Assembly (NCBI RefSeq): GCF_902833225.1
Contig: NZ_CADFEI010000029.1
Location: forward strand, 16,166 to 80,165
Source of the DNA: Burkholderia sp. BCC1644
Lineage (GTDB): Bacteria; Pseudomonadota; Gammaproteobacteria; Burkholderiales; Burkholderiaceae
Direction of reading: 5' to 3'
DNA length: 64,000 nt
A program made the translations under genes and the position numbers. Below, in pieces: positions 47,362-56,072 of the stretch. A model generated the notes under the pieces. That model had not been told where the DNA came from, did no database searches, and saw nothing but the letters and a program-made list of their open reading frames with translations. Within the stretch, counting starts at the first letter, position 1, and each line of letters opens with the position of its first letter.

Positions 47362-47633
47362 AAGAATCTCCGAACGATAAATTTTGTGTTGTTTTTAACG
47401 GGAATTGGTGGCATTTCCTCCGTTGATATGGGGTTGGGTTATATTTTCGTAGATTCGTTGAGTTGATGTTATTGAGCCATGTCGACAGTCAATGGATTGG
47501 ATTTTCTCATACGTGAATATAAGCATTCCAAATCAAATATCATGGACATCGGCGAAGTGGTTTGACTTGTTGGCAAAGTCAACTGAATTCGTGGGCAGTA
47601 CGCGGATCCGCAGTGAGGTTGTAGGAGATGTTG

Positions 47634-48950
47634 TTATGGTTGTTCGCGGCGATAGCCATGTGATTCAAGCCAGTTTTGAACGAGTATTGCTTGCCGTGGA
47701 TCGAGGGATGCGAGCACTTCGCAGGTCGGCTGGAGCTGCAGTGCAGCGACGATTGGCGCAAGTGGGATGCCTTGCAGATGCCAGATCCCGAGCGGCTGGT
47801 CGGGGCTCGTGACGACGTCGGCCTCGGCGATCGTGTCGCCGTCGATCACGGGCGCCCGCTCGATCGCGAGCGAGTTGAAATCGGGCGCGCGATGCGATGG
47901 CGCGTTGTCGGGCCACGCGCGGCGCGCCTGCCAGAACGGTCGGTCCGCCCACTGCGTGTCGAGCGTGTAGAAGTCGCGGCCGATCCGCGCGAAGCGCATG
48001 AACAGCGCGGTAATCCGCCGCTCGTGAAAGCGCAGCGCGAGCGCCGCGCGCTCGGGGTGCGCGAGCAGCGTGTGGATGACGGCCGGCGCCTGCAGCGCGG
48101 ACGACAGCGACTGAAAGATACCGTTGCCGGACAGCGGATCGACGGCCATCGCCGCGTCGCCGACGCGCAGCCAGTTCGTGCCGCCGGTGTCGCCGCACAG
48201 CGTCGCGCTGCTGGTCCGACCGAACACGCGCGCCTCGGCGCGGGCGTCCAGGTCGAAGAAGTCACGTGCGAACGGCGTTTGCCGCAGCGTCGCGCACCAC
48301 CCGGGCAGGGCGTTGCGCGGCGGTAGCGTCGTGGTCGCGACGTCGAGCGTTGCCTGCCAGTAGCAGCGGCCGTCGGGCAGGCGCGCCATCCAAGCCCAGC
48401 CGTCCGGCATACTCTCGATCCCGGATGCTGCGTCGCCCGGCGTGCCTTGCCACACGTTCAGCAGGCTCAGCGTCTGCGGCCCGCGGCTCGCATCGCGCGC
48501 GAGCGGCGCGAGCCGGCCGCGCGCCTCGACGACGAACGCCGCGTACAGCGTTTCCTCGCCGGTCGGCGTGTCGATGCGGATCGCATGCCCGTCGCCGTCG
48601 GCGTGCACCACGCGAACCGTTGCTTCACGCACCGCAATGCCCGCACCGGCTAGATCGCGGCGCAGCGCCGCGTCGAAACGACTGCGGTCGATCAGGTGTT
48701 CGTGATTGAGCGTGCGCGTGTCGCCGTTCCAGCGCGTTGTGCGCGCACACGGCGGCAATGCGCATGCGGCGGCCTGCACGAGTCCGGCATGATGCAGCCC
48801 CTGCAGCACACGATCGGACACGCCTTCAACCGCATCGAAGTGCCGCCATTCGCTGACGACCGTGACCGGATAGCCGAGCCGCGCGAGGCCGAGCGCGGCG
48901 GCGGCGCCCGCCGGTCCCGCGCCGAGCACGACGATCGACGGGCGGCTCAT
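47634..48950 (-). CDS. qhpG: QhpG-like FAD-dependent monooxygenase of QHNDH cofactor formation
   Basis: A 438-residue single-component flavoprotein. FAD motif GAGPAG at residues 10-15, RSRFDAALRRDLAGAG (group A hydroxylase-like second motif), WLRVGDAAMAVDPLSGNGI (GD motif). In QHNDH biogenesis QhpG hydroxylates the gamma-subunit tryptophan to begin CTQ formation; the assignment rests on family and on its place in the qhp locus. ATG 48950 overlaps the qhpE stop (ATGA). The gene's last ~150 bp are less GC-rich than the rest. Confidence 0.85.
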   Translation of the reverse strand: MSRPSIVVLGAGPAGAAAALGLARLGYPVTVVSEWRHFDAVEGVSDRVLQGLHHAGLVQAAACALPPCARTTRWNGDTRTLNHEHLIDRSRFDAALRRDLAGAGIAVREATVRVVHADGDGHAIRIDTPTGEETLYAAFVVEARGRLAPLARDASRGPQTLSLLNVWQGTPGDAASGIESMPDGWAWMARLPDGRCYWQATLDVATTTLPPRNALPGWCATLRQTPFARDFFDLDARAEARVFGRTSSATLCGDTGGTNWLRVGDAAMAVDPLSGNGIFQSLSSALQAPAVIHTLLAHPERAALALRFHERRITALFMRFARIGRDFYTLDTQWADRPFWQARRAWPDNAPSHRAPDFNSLAIERAPVIDGDTIAEADVVTSPDQPLGIWHLQGIPLAPIVAALQLQPTCEVLASLDPRQAILVQNWLESHGYRREQP

Positions 48951-49660
48951 GAGGCGTGGGTGCGCCGTTCGACGCCAAGGTAGGCAGCGTTCGCGCGCAA
49001 ATGGTCGAGCAGTGCCGTCGTATCGCCATCGGGATGATGCGCGAACCAGCGCGCCGCGTAGCCGCTTAGCGCCGCGCACGCGATGCTCGAGCCGGCCAGC
49101 GCACGCGGTGCGCCGCTCGACACGACCGCACCGAAATCGGCCTGCGGGCTGTCGAGCCACGACCATTGGCCTGGTGTGCAGCGCGCATCACCGGTGACGC
49201 GCACGATCCCCGGATAGCTGGCCGGAAACACCGGCGTTCCTTGCGCGGGGCTCGATGCGAACACGATCACGCGTTGCGCGACGGCCGCCGCGCAAGCGTC
49301 ACGCAGCGTGTCGCGATCGGCGCGCACGCCGAGGCTCAGGTTGATCACGCGAATGTGTTGCGTGAGCAACCAGTCGATTCCGTGCGCGATCTGCGCGGCG
49401 CTCGTCACGCCGCGCGCCTCGAACACCTGCGCGACGACCAGCGCCGCTTCGGGCGCGGCAGCCGCGATTGTCATGCAGATCGCGCTGCCGTGGCCGATCC
49501 GGTCCGGCTCGACGGCGCTGGCATGTAGCACCGACGCAGCGTCGAACGCGAAGCGCCGCGCGTCGGTGACGCGTGCGCTCAGCGACGGCGGATAGCCGCT
49601 GTCGACGACGCCCACGCGCACGGCGCGATCCACGGCGCGATCGTCACGCATGTGCGACAT
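48947..49660 (-). CDS. qhpE: QhpE-like subtilisin-type leader peptidase
   Basis: A 237-residue cytoplasmic subtilase without signal peptide. Catalytic triad candidates are Asp20 (GVVDSGYP), His57 (GHGSAI) and Ser192 (GSSIACA). The usual oxyanion asparagine box (AAGN) is replaced by FASSPAQG. QhpE in Paracoccus removes the 28-residue QhpC leader, and the QhpC found here has a leader of exactly that length. The gene overlaps both neighbours (start inside qhpF end, stop over qhpG start), a tight operon. Confidence 0.88.
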   Translation of the reverse strand: MSHMRDDRAVDRAVRVGVVDSGYPPSLSARVTDARRFAFDAASVLHASAVEPDRIGHGSAICMTIAAAAPEAALVVAQVFEARGVTSAAQIAHGIDWLLTQHIRVINLSLGVRADRDTLRDACAAAVAQRVIVFASSPAQGTPVFPASYPGIVRVTGDARCTPGQWSWLDSPQADFGAVVSSGAPRALAGSSIACAALSGYAARWFAHHPDGDTTALLDHLRANAAYLGVERRTHAS

Positions 49661-51374
49661 CCCGGTGCACGCGTCGCGTAAGTTGGCCGTCCGCGAGCTC
49701 GAAATGCAGGTCGACGCCGGCGAGCGTCGACGCGCGGTGGCTGACGAGGATGCGCGTGCGATCGCCGAACAGCGTGTCGATCTGCGCGATGACCTGCCGC
49801 TCGGTCGTTTCGTCGACGGCCGACGTCGCTTCGTCGAGCACCAGGATCGCCGGTGCCTGCAGCAGTGCGCGTGCGATCGCGATGCGCTGCTTCTGGCCGC
49901 CGGACAACTGCTGGCCGCGTTCGCCGACCGGCCCGTCGAGTCCGCCCGGTAGCGTCGCGATCAGTTCGTCGAGCTGCGCGGCGCGTGCGGCATGTACGAT
50001 GTCGTCGTGTGTCGCGAGCGGTGCCGCGTAGCGGATGTTGTCGGCGAGGCTGCCGCGAAACAGCACGGTGTCCTGGCTGACGACAGCGACGTGGCGGCGC
50101 AGCGCGTCGAGATCGATGTCGCGCAGGTCGATGCCGTCGATCCGGACGCTGCCGCGCTGCGGGTCGTAGAAGCGCTGCATCAAATCGATCAGCGTCGATT
50201 TTCCGCTGCCCGACATTCCCGACAGCGCGACCTTGCTGCCGGCCGGTACGCGCGCGCCGGCGCCGCGCAGCACGGGCTGCGCGCGCTCGTCGTGCCCGAA
50301 CCACACATCGACGAATTCGAGATCGCCACGCGGAGGCAGCTCGCGCGCGGCGGCAGGCGGCTGCACGGCCACCGGCGCGCGCTGCAGCTCCATCACGCGG
50401 CCGAGGCTGACCGTCATCCGCTGCAGCGCGACGTAGAGCCCGAGCAGACTCTTCACTGGGCCGATCGCCATCCCGAGATAGCTGGAGAACGCGATCAGCG
50501 AACCGAGCGGCCAGTCGCCGCGAATCACCCAGTAGCCGCCGACAATGAACGCACCCGCGCGCGACAGCGAGGTCAGCGTGCCGGGCACCGATTGCGTGAC
50601 GAATTCGGTCACCTGCAGCTTCAGCAGGCGCTCCATGTAGCGGTCGCCGAGACCGTCGAGCCGCGCCTGTTCCGCGCGCTGCCGGCCGGCGGCCTGGATG
50701 AACTTCATCGCGGGCAGCGTTTCGACGAGGAACGACGACACGTCGGCCGCGCCTTCGCGTACCGAGCGCGCATCGCGCTCGACCTTGCGGCGCATCGTGC
50801 GCAGCCACAGGATCTCGAACGGAACAAGCAGCAGCGCGAGCAGCGACAGTTTCCACGACAGCGTGACGAGCAGTGCGAGCGTGCCGACTAGCCCGATCAC
50901 GTTCGACACGGCGGAGAACAGCGCGTCGAGCGCGAAGCGCTGGATCTCGGCGATGTCGCCGTCGAGGCGCGACAGCAGGTCGCCGAGACGGCGCTGCCCG
51001 TAGAACGACGGCGACAGCTGCTGCAGGTGCGCATAGACGGCGCTGCGCAGCGAGAACAGCACGCGGCCGGACAGTCGTGTGTGCAGGTAACGGTTGATGC
51101 CGCCGAGCAGCGTGCCGACGAAGCCCGCGAACACCATCGCAAACGCGACCGCGACGAGCATCCGGAAGTCCTTGCCGACCAGCCCGCGGTCGATCAGCTC
51201 CTTCGTGAGCCACGGCTGCGAGAGCGCCAGCAGCGACGCGCAGGCCGACAGCGCGAGCAGGCCGGCGATCGCGAGCCGGTGCGGCCGCACGAAGCCGTAC
51301 AGCCAGCCAAGCGAACGCGCGAGTTGTGCTCGATCATCGATTTGCACGAAGCGCAGAATGAACCTCATCAACAT
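49644..51374 (-). CDS. qhpF: QhpF-like ABC exporter (membrane + ATPase domains)
   Basis: A 576-residue half-transporter. The N-terminal ~300 residues form a six-helix ABC transmembrane domain (AIAGLLALSACASLLALSQPW; LLVTLSWKLSLLALLLVP), and the C-terminal part an ATPase with Walker A GMSGSGKST, signature LSGGQKQR and Walker B ILVLDEAT. QhpF is needed to export the crosslinked gamma subunit to the periplasm in QHNDH systems. ATG 51374 (ATG 51368 possible) has AAGG upstream. GC is notably higher than the HiPIP upstream of it. Confidence 0.9.
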   Translation of the reverse strand: MLMRFILRFVQIDDRAQLARSLGWLYGFVRPHRLAIAGLLALSACASLLALSQPWLTKELIDRGLVGKDFRMLVAVAFAMVFAGFVGTLLGGINRYLHTRLSGRVLFSLRSAVYAHLQQLSPSFYGQRRLGDLLSRLDGDIAEIQRFALDALFSAVSNVIGLVGTLALLVTLSWKLSLLALLLVPFEILWLRTMRRKVERDARSVREGAADVSSFLVETLPAMKFIQAAGRQRAEQARLDGLGDRYMERLLKLQVTEFVTQSVPGTLTSLSRAGAFIVGGYWVIRGDWPLGSLIAFSSYLGMAIGPVKSLLGLYVALQRMTVSLGRVMELQRAPVAVQPPAAARELPPRGDLEFVDVWFGHDERAQPVLRGAGARVPAGSKVALSGMSGSGKSTLIDLMQRFYDPQRGSVRIDGIDLRDIDLDALRRHVAVVSQDTVLFRGSLADNIRYAAPLATHDDIVHAARAAQLDELIATLPGGLDGPVGERGQQLSGGQKQRIAIARALLQAPAILVLDEATSAVDETTERQVIAQIDTLFGDRTRILVSHRASTLAGVDLHFELADGQLTRRVHRDVAHA

Positions 51375-51568
51375 GGGACCTTGGCTCGGAGGATTGCTCG
51401 TTGGTCAAATGCGGAACAGTTTGACGGTCGACGTTGCCTTCTCCGAATTCGACATCCGCGGTCGACTTCGGAATGAGTATTGGCCGTCAGCCGCTGGTCT
51501 CCACGGCGCAATTGGCGGTTGATGCCGTGGTTTGGCGCGACGCGCGTGGTGGCGCGTCGCGCACATGA

Positions 51569-51892
51569 TCAGGCGCGTTTGTTGTACGCGCTGCACCAGC
51601 CCTTCCCGGACACTCGCTTGACGGCGAAGAGGGGGCAAGCAGCTTCCGTGTCCGTTTGCTTTCCTTGATAGAAGCTGCAGTTCCCGCAGTCTTGCCCAGC
51701 CTGGTAACGCGGGTATTTGACCCTTTCAACGTTCGTAGCGTTGGCGCGATATCCCAGTCCTTTTGCCGCCGGGTCGTTCTCGTCCAGCATTGGCGCCTCC
51801 GCTCGTGCTGTGCTGGCGAGGGCTAGTGCGGATACGGTGCCGGCAACTGCGATGACAAAGCTGCGTCGGGAGCGATTCAGTTGATGCTTCAT
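51569..51892 (-). CDS. High-potential iron-sulfur protein (HiPIP), Tat-exported
   Basis: A 107-residue precursor from ATG 51892. Twin-arginine signal SRRSFVIAVAG and cleavage after ARA; mature ~75 residues with the HiPIP cysteine pattern Cys69-x2-Cys72-x13-Cys86-x13-Cys100 binding one [4Fe-4S] cluster. HiPIPs are soluble periplasmic one-electron carriers. As the first gene of the minus-strand qhp arm it is a likely electron acceptor of QHNDH or shuttle to the oxidase-like genes at 57.8-60.8 kb. QHNDH normally uses cytochrome c-550 or azurin, so a HiPIP here would be an alternative partner (inference). Confidence 0.88.
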   Translation of the reverse strand: MKHQLNRSRRSFVIAVAGTVSALALASTARAEAPMLDENDPAAKGLGYRANATNVERVKYPRYQAGQDCGNCSFYQGKQTDTEAACPLFAVKRVSGKGWCSAYNKRA

Positions 51893-52194
51893 AGGGATTG
51901 CTAGTCTCAAAATTATCGATGAATGAATCAGGTCGCGCTATCTGTCCGATCGGAGGGATTCGCATTGGCCGTTCCGACACTCGTCGCCCGACCACCAACC
52001 CCACACGATGATGGATCGGAAACTTCAACCACTCTTAATGGCGACGCCCGATCAAGCGCATGACATGCCTGCGTGGCACGCCGCCACACAAAGCGGTTAA
52101 TCGTCTGCAGGAGCCACCAGCAGAGCCTGCCGCCACGGTAGGCATTACATATAAACCGTGCGAGCGCAGCAGCGCAACTTGCAGATGGTTGATT

Positions 52195-52212
52195 AAGCAC
52201 ATTGCATGCCAG
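52195..52212 (-). promoter_or_regulatory. Sigma-54 promoter, minus strand (HiPIP-qhpF-qhpE-qhpG)
   Basis: On the minus strand CTGGCATGCAATGTGCTT has the diagnostic GG (52209-52210) and GC (52197-52198) separated by ten bases. It shares TGGCATG-5-TGCTT with the plus-strand promoter. Predicted start near 52185, giving a leader of about 290 nt before the HiPIP ATG. A poorer GG-N10-GC match closer to the gene (51962-51975) is an alternative. Confidence 0.6.
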
Positions 52213-52320
52213 CTTCAGGGCTGTTGCCTCTTCAACTTGTGCGAGGTTTCCCATCCTTTTGCGAGCGAGCCCGCCGACGCATTATCGAGCGATGCCGGTG
52301 TCGCTCAAGGTCGACCCTTT

Positions 52321-52363
52321 GTCCCATTTTGGGAATTCTCGTGGGACGGGAGTGGGACGCGGG
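52321..52363. promoter_or_regulatory. Candidate enhancer (UAS) between the divergent sigma-54 promoters
   Basis: GTCCCA (52321-52326) and TGGGAC (52342-52347) form an inverted repeat with centres about 21 bp apart; the second half-site is repeated as GTGGGAC at 52353. Distance to the plus promoter is ~150 bp and to the minus promoter ~110 bp, normal for an enhancer-binding protein. AT-rich DNA at 52403-52450 could bend (IHF). Confidence 0.5.
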
Positions 52364-52505
52364 AACAGGGGCCTGCGCCAACCTGGAGAGATGCGGTGTC
52401 GATGTATTTTTAAGAAAAAATTGAATAGGTATTTTCCCGCGGTATTTGAAATGCGGGCCAGCGTTTTTAGGACGTTTTTTAGGGTGCCCGACGTGTGGAT
52501 TATCG

Positions 52506-52523
52506 TTGGCATGGAACCTGCTT
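52506..52523 (+). promoter_or_regulatory. Sigma-54 promoter of qhpADCB
   Basis: TTGGCATGGAACCTGCTT: GG at 52508-52509 and GC at 52520-52521, ten bases between. It fits the -24/-12 consensus TTGGCACG-N4-TTGCW at nearly all key positions. Predicted start near 52532, about 60 nt before the qhpA start. Confidence 0.7.
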
Positions 52524-52593
52524 ATAACGGTAATCCCACGCCAGTTCCCTTCGATCCTAGGCGAATCAAGACCCCTCTCAAAGGAGCAGCGCT

Positions 52594-54192
52594 TTGTTAA
52601 AAACGTTCATTCGACGCAGCAGGTTGATGGGCATCATGGCGGCGGCCATGCCGGTCGCGCTGGTTTCGGGTGCGGCTCATGCACAAGTGCAAGCGCCCCG
52701 CGATGCGCGAGCGATTCTGAGTCAGACATGCGCGGCCTGTCACGCCGCGGAATCAAAGGATTCGTGGAGTCGTATCAGCCATCAGCGTAAAACCCCGGAG
52801 GGTTGGTTGCTGACGATCGGCCGGATGCAGACGATGCATGGCTTGACTATTAGCGACGAAGAACGGCGAATTCTCGTTAAATATTTATCGGATACGCAAG
52901 GGCTTGCGCCTTCGGAAACAAAAGACCTGCGCTACGCGCCCGAACAACGCTTGAACACTCAGGAGACCGCTGGCTCGGATGAGTTCAAACAGATGTGTGC
53001 GCGTTGTCACTCCGCCGCACGACCATTGCTGCAGCGCCGTCCAGTGCAGGAGTGGGAGCGGCTTGTGAACTTCCACGTTGGACAATTCCCATCGATCGAA
53101 TATTCGTCGTTGGGGCGCGACCGCGATTGGTTCAAGATCGCGTTGACCGACATTGCGCCGTACCTCGCAAAGAACTTTCCGTATGACAGCAAGGCGTGGG
53201 ACGACTGGAAGAAAAACCAGCCGCCGGCGACGTCGCTGGCCGGTACATGGAGCTTCAGCGGACACATGCCGGGGAAAGGCGACGCATTCGGTTTGATGAC
53301 CGTGACGGGCGGCGACAAGGATGGCTTCAAGGTGAAGTTGAAGGGACAGTTTGCGGACGGCAGCCCGTTAGTTGGTACTGGTACCGCTACGCTTTATACC
53401 GGCTACGAATGGCGTGCCAATGTCAAGGTTGGTGGCGTGCTGATGCACCAGGTATTGATGGCCGCTGAAGGTCAATTGAGCGGCCGCATGTACGAAGACG
53501 AGCACAGCGAACGAGGTCTCGATTTTAGTGCGGCAAAACTGGGCAAGGCGCGCATCCTTGCTGTTCAGCCGGCGTATGTGAAGGCTGGTAGTGAGTCGAC
53601 TGTGACGATTGTCGGTCCGAATCTCGAAGGAACCCCGGCATTGGGCTCGGGTGTAACGGTTACATCTGTGCTCGAGCGCACGCCTGAGTATCTTCGAGTG
53701 CGAGTGAAGTCCAGCAGCGATAGCGTCGCTGGTCCGCGACAGATTTCTGTCGGCACAGCGCAATCTGATGGTTTCGCAGTCTATCAAGAGGTCAAGGAAG
53801 TCAAGGTTCTGCCTAACTACGCAATTGCTCGGATCGGAGGCAATGGCGGTCCAATGCCGAAGGTGCAAGGGCGCTTTGATGCGGAGGCTTGGGGGGTGGA
53901 TGCGGCTGGCAAGCCGTTCCGAATCGGCTATATGCCGGCGCAATGGTCGGTCGCACCATTCGACGATCAGGCGAAGAACGACAACGACGTCAAGTACGCA
54001 GGCGTGATGCAGAGCGCGACCGGTATTTTCACGCCGGCCAACGCTGGGCCGAACCCTCAGCGGCGCAGGTCCAACAACAACACGGGCAATCTGAAGGTCA
54101 TCGCATCGGTCACCAACGGTAATCGCACCGTTACTGGCACGGGGCAGATGGTCGTTTCGGTTCAGCGCTGGAATAATCCGCCGCTGCCATGA
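52594..54192 (+). CDS. qhpA: Quinohemoprotein amine dehydrogenase, alpha subunit (diheme cytochrome c)
   Basis: A 532-residue precursor. Signal peptide ends HAQ (~residue 31). Two c-type heme motifs CAACH (Cys46/Cys49/His50) and CARCH (Cys135/Cys138/His139) lie in the N-terminal cytochrome domain; the rest forms the immunoglobulin-like/beta-barrel domains of the family (VQPAYVKAGSESTVTIVGPNL). The subunit passes electrons from the CTQ cofactor of the gamma subunit to an outside carrier in the periplasm. Translation starts at TTG 52594 (AGGAG seven bases upstream). First gene of the sigma-54 qhpADCB operon. Confidence 0.93.
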   Translation: MLKTFIRRSRLMGIMAAAMPVALVSGAAHAQVQAPRDARAILSQTCAACHAAESKDSWSRISHQRKTPEGWLLTIGRMQTMHGLTISDEERRILVKYLSDTQGLAPSETKDLRYAPEQRLNTQETAGSDEFKQMCARCHSAARPLLQRRPVQEWERLVNFHVGQFPSIEYSSLGRDRDWFKIALTDIAPYLAKNFPYDSKAWDDWKKNQPPATSLAGTWSFSGHMPGKGDAFGLMTVTGGDKDGFKVKLKGQFADGSPLVGTGTATLYTGYEWRANVKVGGVLMHQVLMAAEGQLSGRMYEDEHSERGLDFSAAKLGKARILAVQPAYVKAGSESTVTIVGPNLEGTPALGSGVTVTSVLERTPEYLRVRVKSSSDSVAGPRQISVGTAQSDGFAVYQEVKEVKVLPNYAIARIGGNGGPMPKVQGRFDAEAWGVDAAGKPFRIGYMPAQWSVAPFDDQAKNDNDVKYAGVMQSATGIFTPANAGPNPQRRRSNNNTGNLKVIASVTNGNRTVTGTGQMVVSVQRWNNPPLP

Positions 54193-54291
54193 TTTGTGCT
54201 GTCTCTTTGTCGTCGGGCCGCGCAGGCGGTCCGAGCGGCATTCTCCAGGGCTTCGGTCCGATCAAAACTTAGAGATTGCTAGGAGATTCCC

Positions 54292-55719
54292 ATGGGCGCG
54301 CTGTTGAATGTAGTCGAGCGCAATGTGCATGAAGTGCGCGTCGACGATGAGCGTCTGATGTTCCACGTGCCGAGTAGCTCACTGTTCGCTGCCGACGAGC
54401 TCACTGCGGCCATCATCGACTCATTACGTGCTAGTACTTGCACTGCCGAAGAACTATTCGCCCGGCTAGGTGCGTCCCAGCGTGGTGACGTATCCGAAAC
54501 GCTTAATGAGCTGATGGCGCTTGAAGTTGTTAGTGATGGCTCTCCGTTGACGCCGGAATTCGCTACGAAGCGCATCGAGCGAACCGCGATCAATACCGTC
54601 GTGCTCAACGTCAACACAGGCTGCAATCTGAGTTGTACATATTGCTACAAGGAGGATCTCGACACGCCGTCTGCTGGGCGTCGGATGGACGTCGAGACTG
54701 CGAAGGCTTCGGTCGAGATGTTGCTCAAAGAGTCGCCGGATGAACCGCGCTACACGGTTGTGTTCTTCGGCGGTGAGCCACTCAGCAACCGAAAATTGAT
54801 CGAGCACATGGTCGAATACTGCGAGGTTCGCTTCGGCGCGCTCGGAAAGCAGGTTGATTTTGTAATGACGACCAACGCCACGCTTCTGACTGAAGAGGTC
54901 ATCGATTGGCTCGACGCGCATCGCTTCGGTTTGTCGATCAGCATTGATGGGCCGAGAAAGATTCATGATTTGAATCGTCGAACGGTTGGTGGTTCGGGCA
55001 CGTATGACGTTGTGCGCCGCAAGGTCGATATGCTGCTTAAGCGCTACCGCAGCCGCCCTGTCGGCGCGCGCGTGACGTTGACAAGCGGAGTGACCGACAT
55101 CGAAGGGATCTGGAATCACTTGTTCAACGAGCTTGGTTTTGCGGAAGTCGGCTTTGCGCCCGTCACATCGGGTCAACTTGACTCGTTCAATTTAGGCCCA
55201 GACGAACTTGCGCAGGTATTCGCGAACATGAAGGCGCTCGGCCGCCGCTATCTGACGGCGGCGCTCGAAAACCGCAACATCGGCTTCTCGAACTTGCATC
55301 AACTAATCACCGACCTGCACGAAGGGAACAAGAAGTCGTTGCCGTGCGGCGCGGGGCTCAAGATGCTCGCAGTCGATCACAAGGGCGACCTGAACCTGTG
55401 CCACCGCTTCACGGGCTCAACACTGCCGACGTTCGGCAACGTACGCGATGGTGTCGCGCAGGATCAGCTCAATGACTTCCTGTCGCAGCGCCTCGACCGC
55501 AGCGGCACAGGCTGCGACAGCTGCCGAATCCGCAATCTGTGCTCGGGCGGTTGCTATCACGAGAGCTATGCACGCTATGGCGACCCGGCGCACCCGACCT
55601 ATCACTACTGTGAGTTGATGCGTGACTGGATCGATTTCGGCATTGAGGTCTACAGCCGCATCATTGCAGGAAACCCGGCATTCATCGACAACTACATTAC
55701 TCCGCGGAAGGCGCACTGA
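54292..55719 (+). CDS. qhpD: QhpD radical SAM/SPASM enzyme forming QhpC thioether crosslinks
   Basis: A 475-residue radical SAM maturase. The CxxxCxxC motif is Cys111-Cys115-Cys118 (CNLSCTYC), followed by FFGGEPLSN and SISIDGPRKIHD. The C-terminal SPASM domain holds further cluster cysteines (LPCGAGLKM, CHRF, GCDSCRIRNLCSGGCYHESYA). In the family it forms the three Cys-Glu/Asp thioether bonds inside QhpC. It begins with an N-terminal RRE/PqqD-like region (residues ~15-90) that would bind the QhpC leader. ATG 54292 follows AGGAGATT. Confidence 0.95.
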   Translation: MGALLNVVERNVHEVRVDDERLMFHVPSSSLFAADELTAAIIDSLRASTCTAEELFARLGASQRGDVSETLNELMALEVVSDGSPLTPEFATKRIERTAINTVVLNVNTGCNLSCTYCYKEDLDTPSAGRRMDVETAKASVEMLLKESPDEPRYTVVFFGGEPLSNRKLIEHMVEYCEVRFGALGKQVDFVMTTNATLLTEEVIDWLDAHRFGLSISIDGPRKIHDLNRRTVGGSGTYDVVRRKVDMLLKRYRSRPVGARVTLTSGVTDIEGIWNHLFNELGFAEVGFAPVTSGQLDSFNLGPDELAQVFANMKALGRRYLTAALENRNIGFSNLHQLITDLHEGNKKSLPCGAGLKMLAVDHKGDLNLCHRFTGSTLPTFGNVRDGVAQDQLNDFLSQRLDRSGTGCDSCRIRNLCSGGCYHESYARYGDPAHPTYHYCELMRDWIDFGIEVYSRIIAGNPAFIDNYITPRKAH

Positions 55720-55720
55720 C

Positions 55721-56044
55721 ATGAAACACCTAAAGCCGCTTAACAACAAGGCAAAGCAGCTTGAGCAAGCCGCGAAGGAAGACCGGCTCGAAGAAGTCGT
55801 CGCGATGACGTCTGTTGCAGGCTGTACTGCTACAACCGACCCAGGCTGGGAAACCGATGCATTCGGAGGCATTGCGTCATTGTGCCAGCCAATGGAGGCG
55901 GATCTTTATGGCTGCTCTGATCCGTGTTGGTGGCCCGCTCAGGTGCCGGACACGATGATCACTTACCCGAACTGGAACAAATCCGATTCCGTAGCTAGCA
56001 CCGACTGGCGCAAGCTTGGCAGCGTGTTTCCGAAGGATAAGTAA
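55721..56044 (+). CDS. qhpC: Quinohemoprotein amine dehydrogenase, gamma subunit (CTQ carrier)
   Basis: A 107-residue precursor without Sec signal. All crosslink positions of the known structure are present at the right spacings: Cys35-Glu44, Cys55-Asp61 and Cys69-Asp77 for thioethers, and Cys65 with Trp71 for the cysteine tryptophylquinone. Comparing spacing to the mature Paracoccus numbering (Cys7, Trp43) places the mature start at residue 29, a 28-residue leader. The gene starts one base after the qhpD stop and is probably coupled to it. The catalytic base Asp of the family would be the Asp61/Asp67 region. Confidence 0.95.
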   Translation: MKHLKPLNNKAKQLEQAAKEDRLEEVVAMTSVAGCTATTDPGWETDAFGGIASLCQPMEADLYGCSDPCWWPAQVPDTMITYPNWNKSDSVASTDWRKLGSVFPKDK

Positions 56045-56072
56045 TCGACACCGCACACACTGGGGAATAAAT

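Noticed and set aside
51958..51980. Second GG-N10-GC element (TCGGAACGGCCAATGCGA) close to the HiPIP gene on the minus strand
   Set aside because: Fewer matches to the -24 box than the element at 52195-52212; kept only as an alternative.
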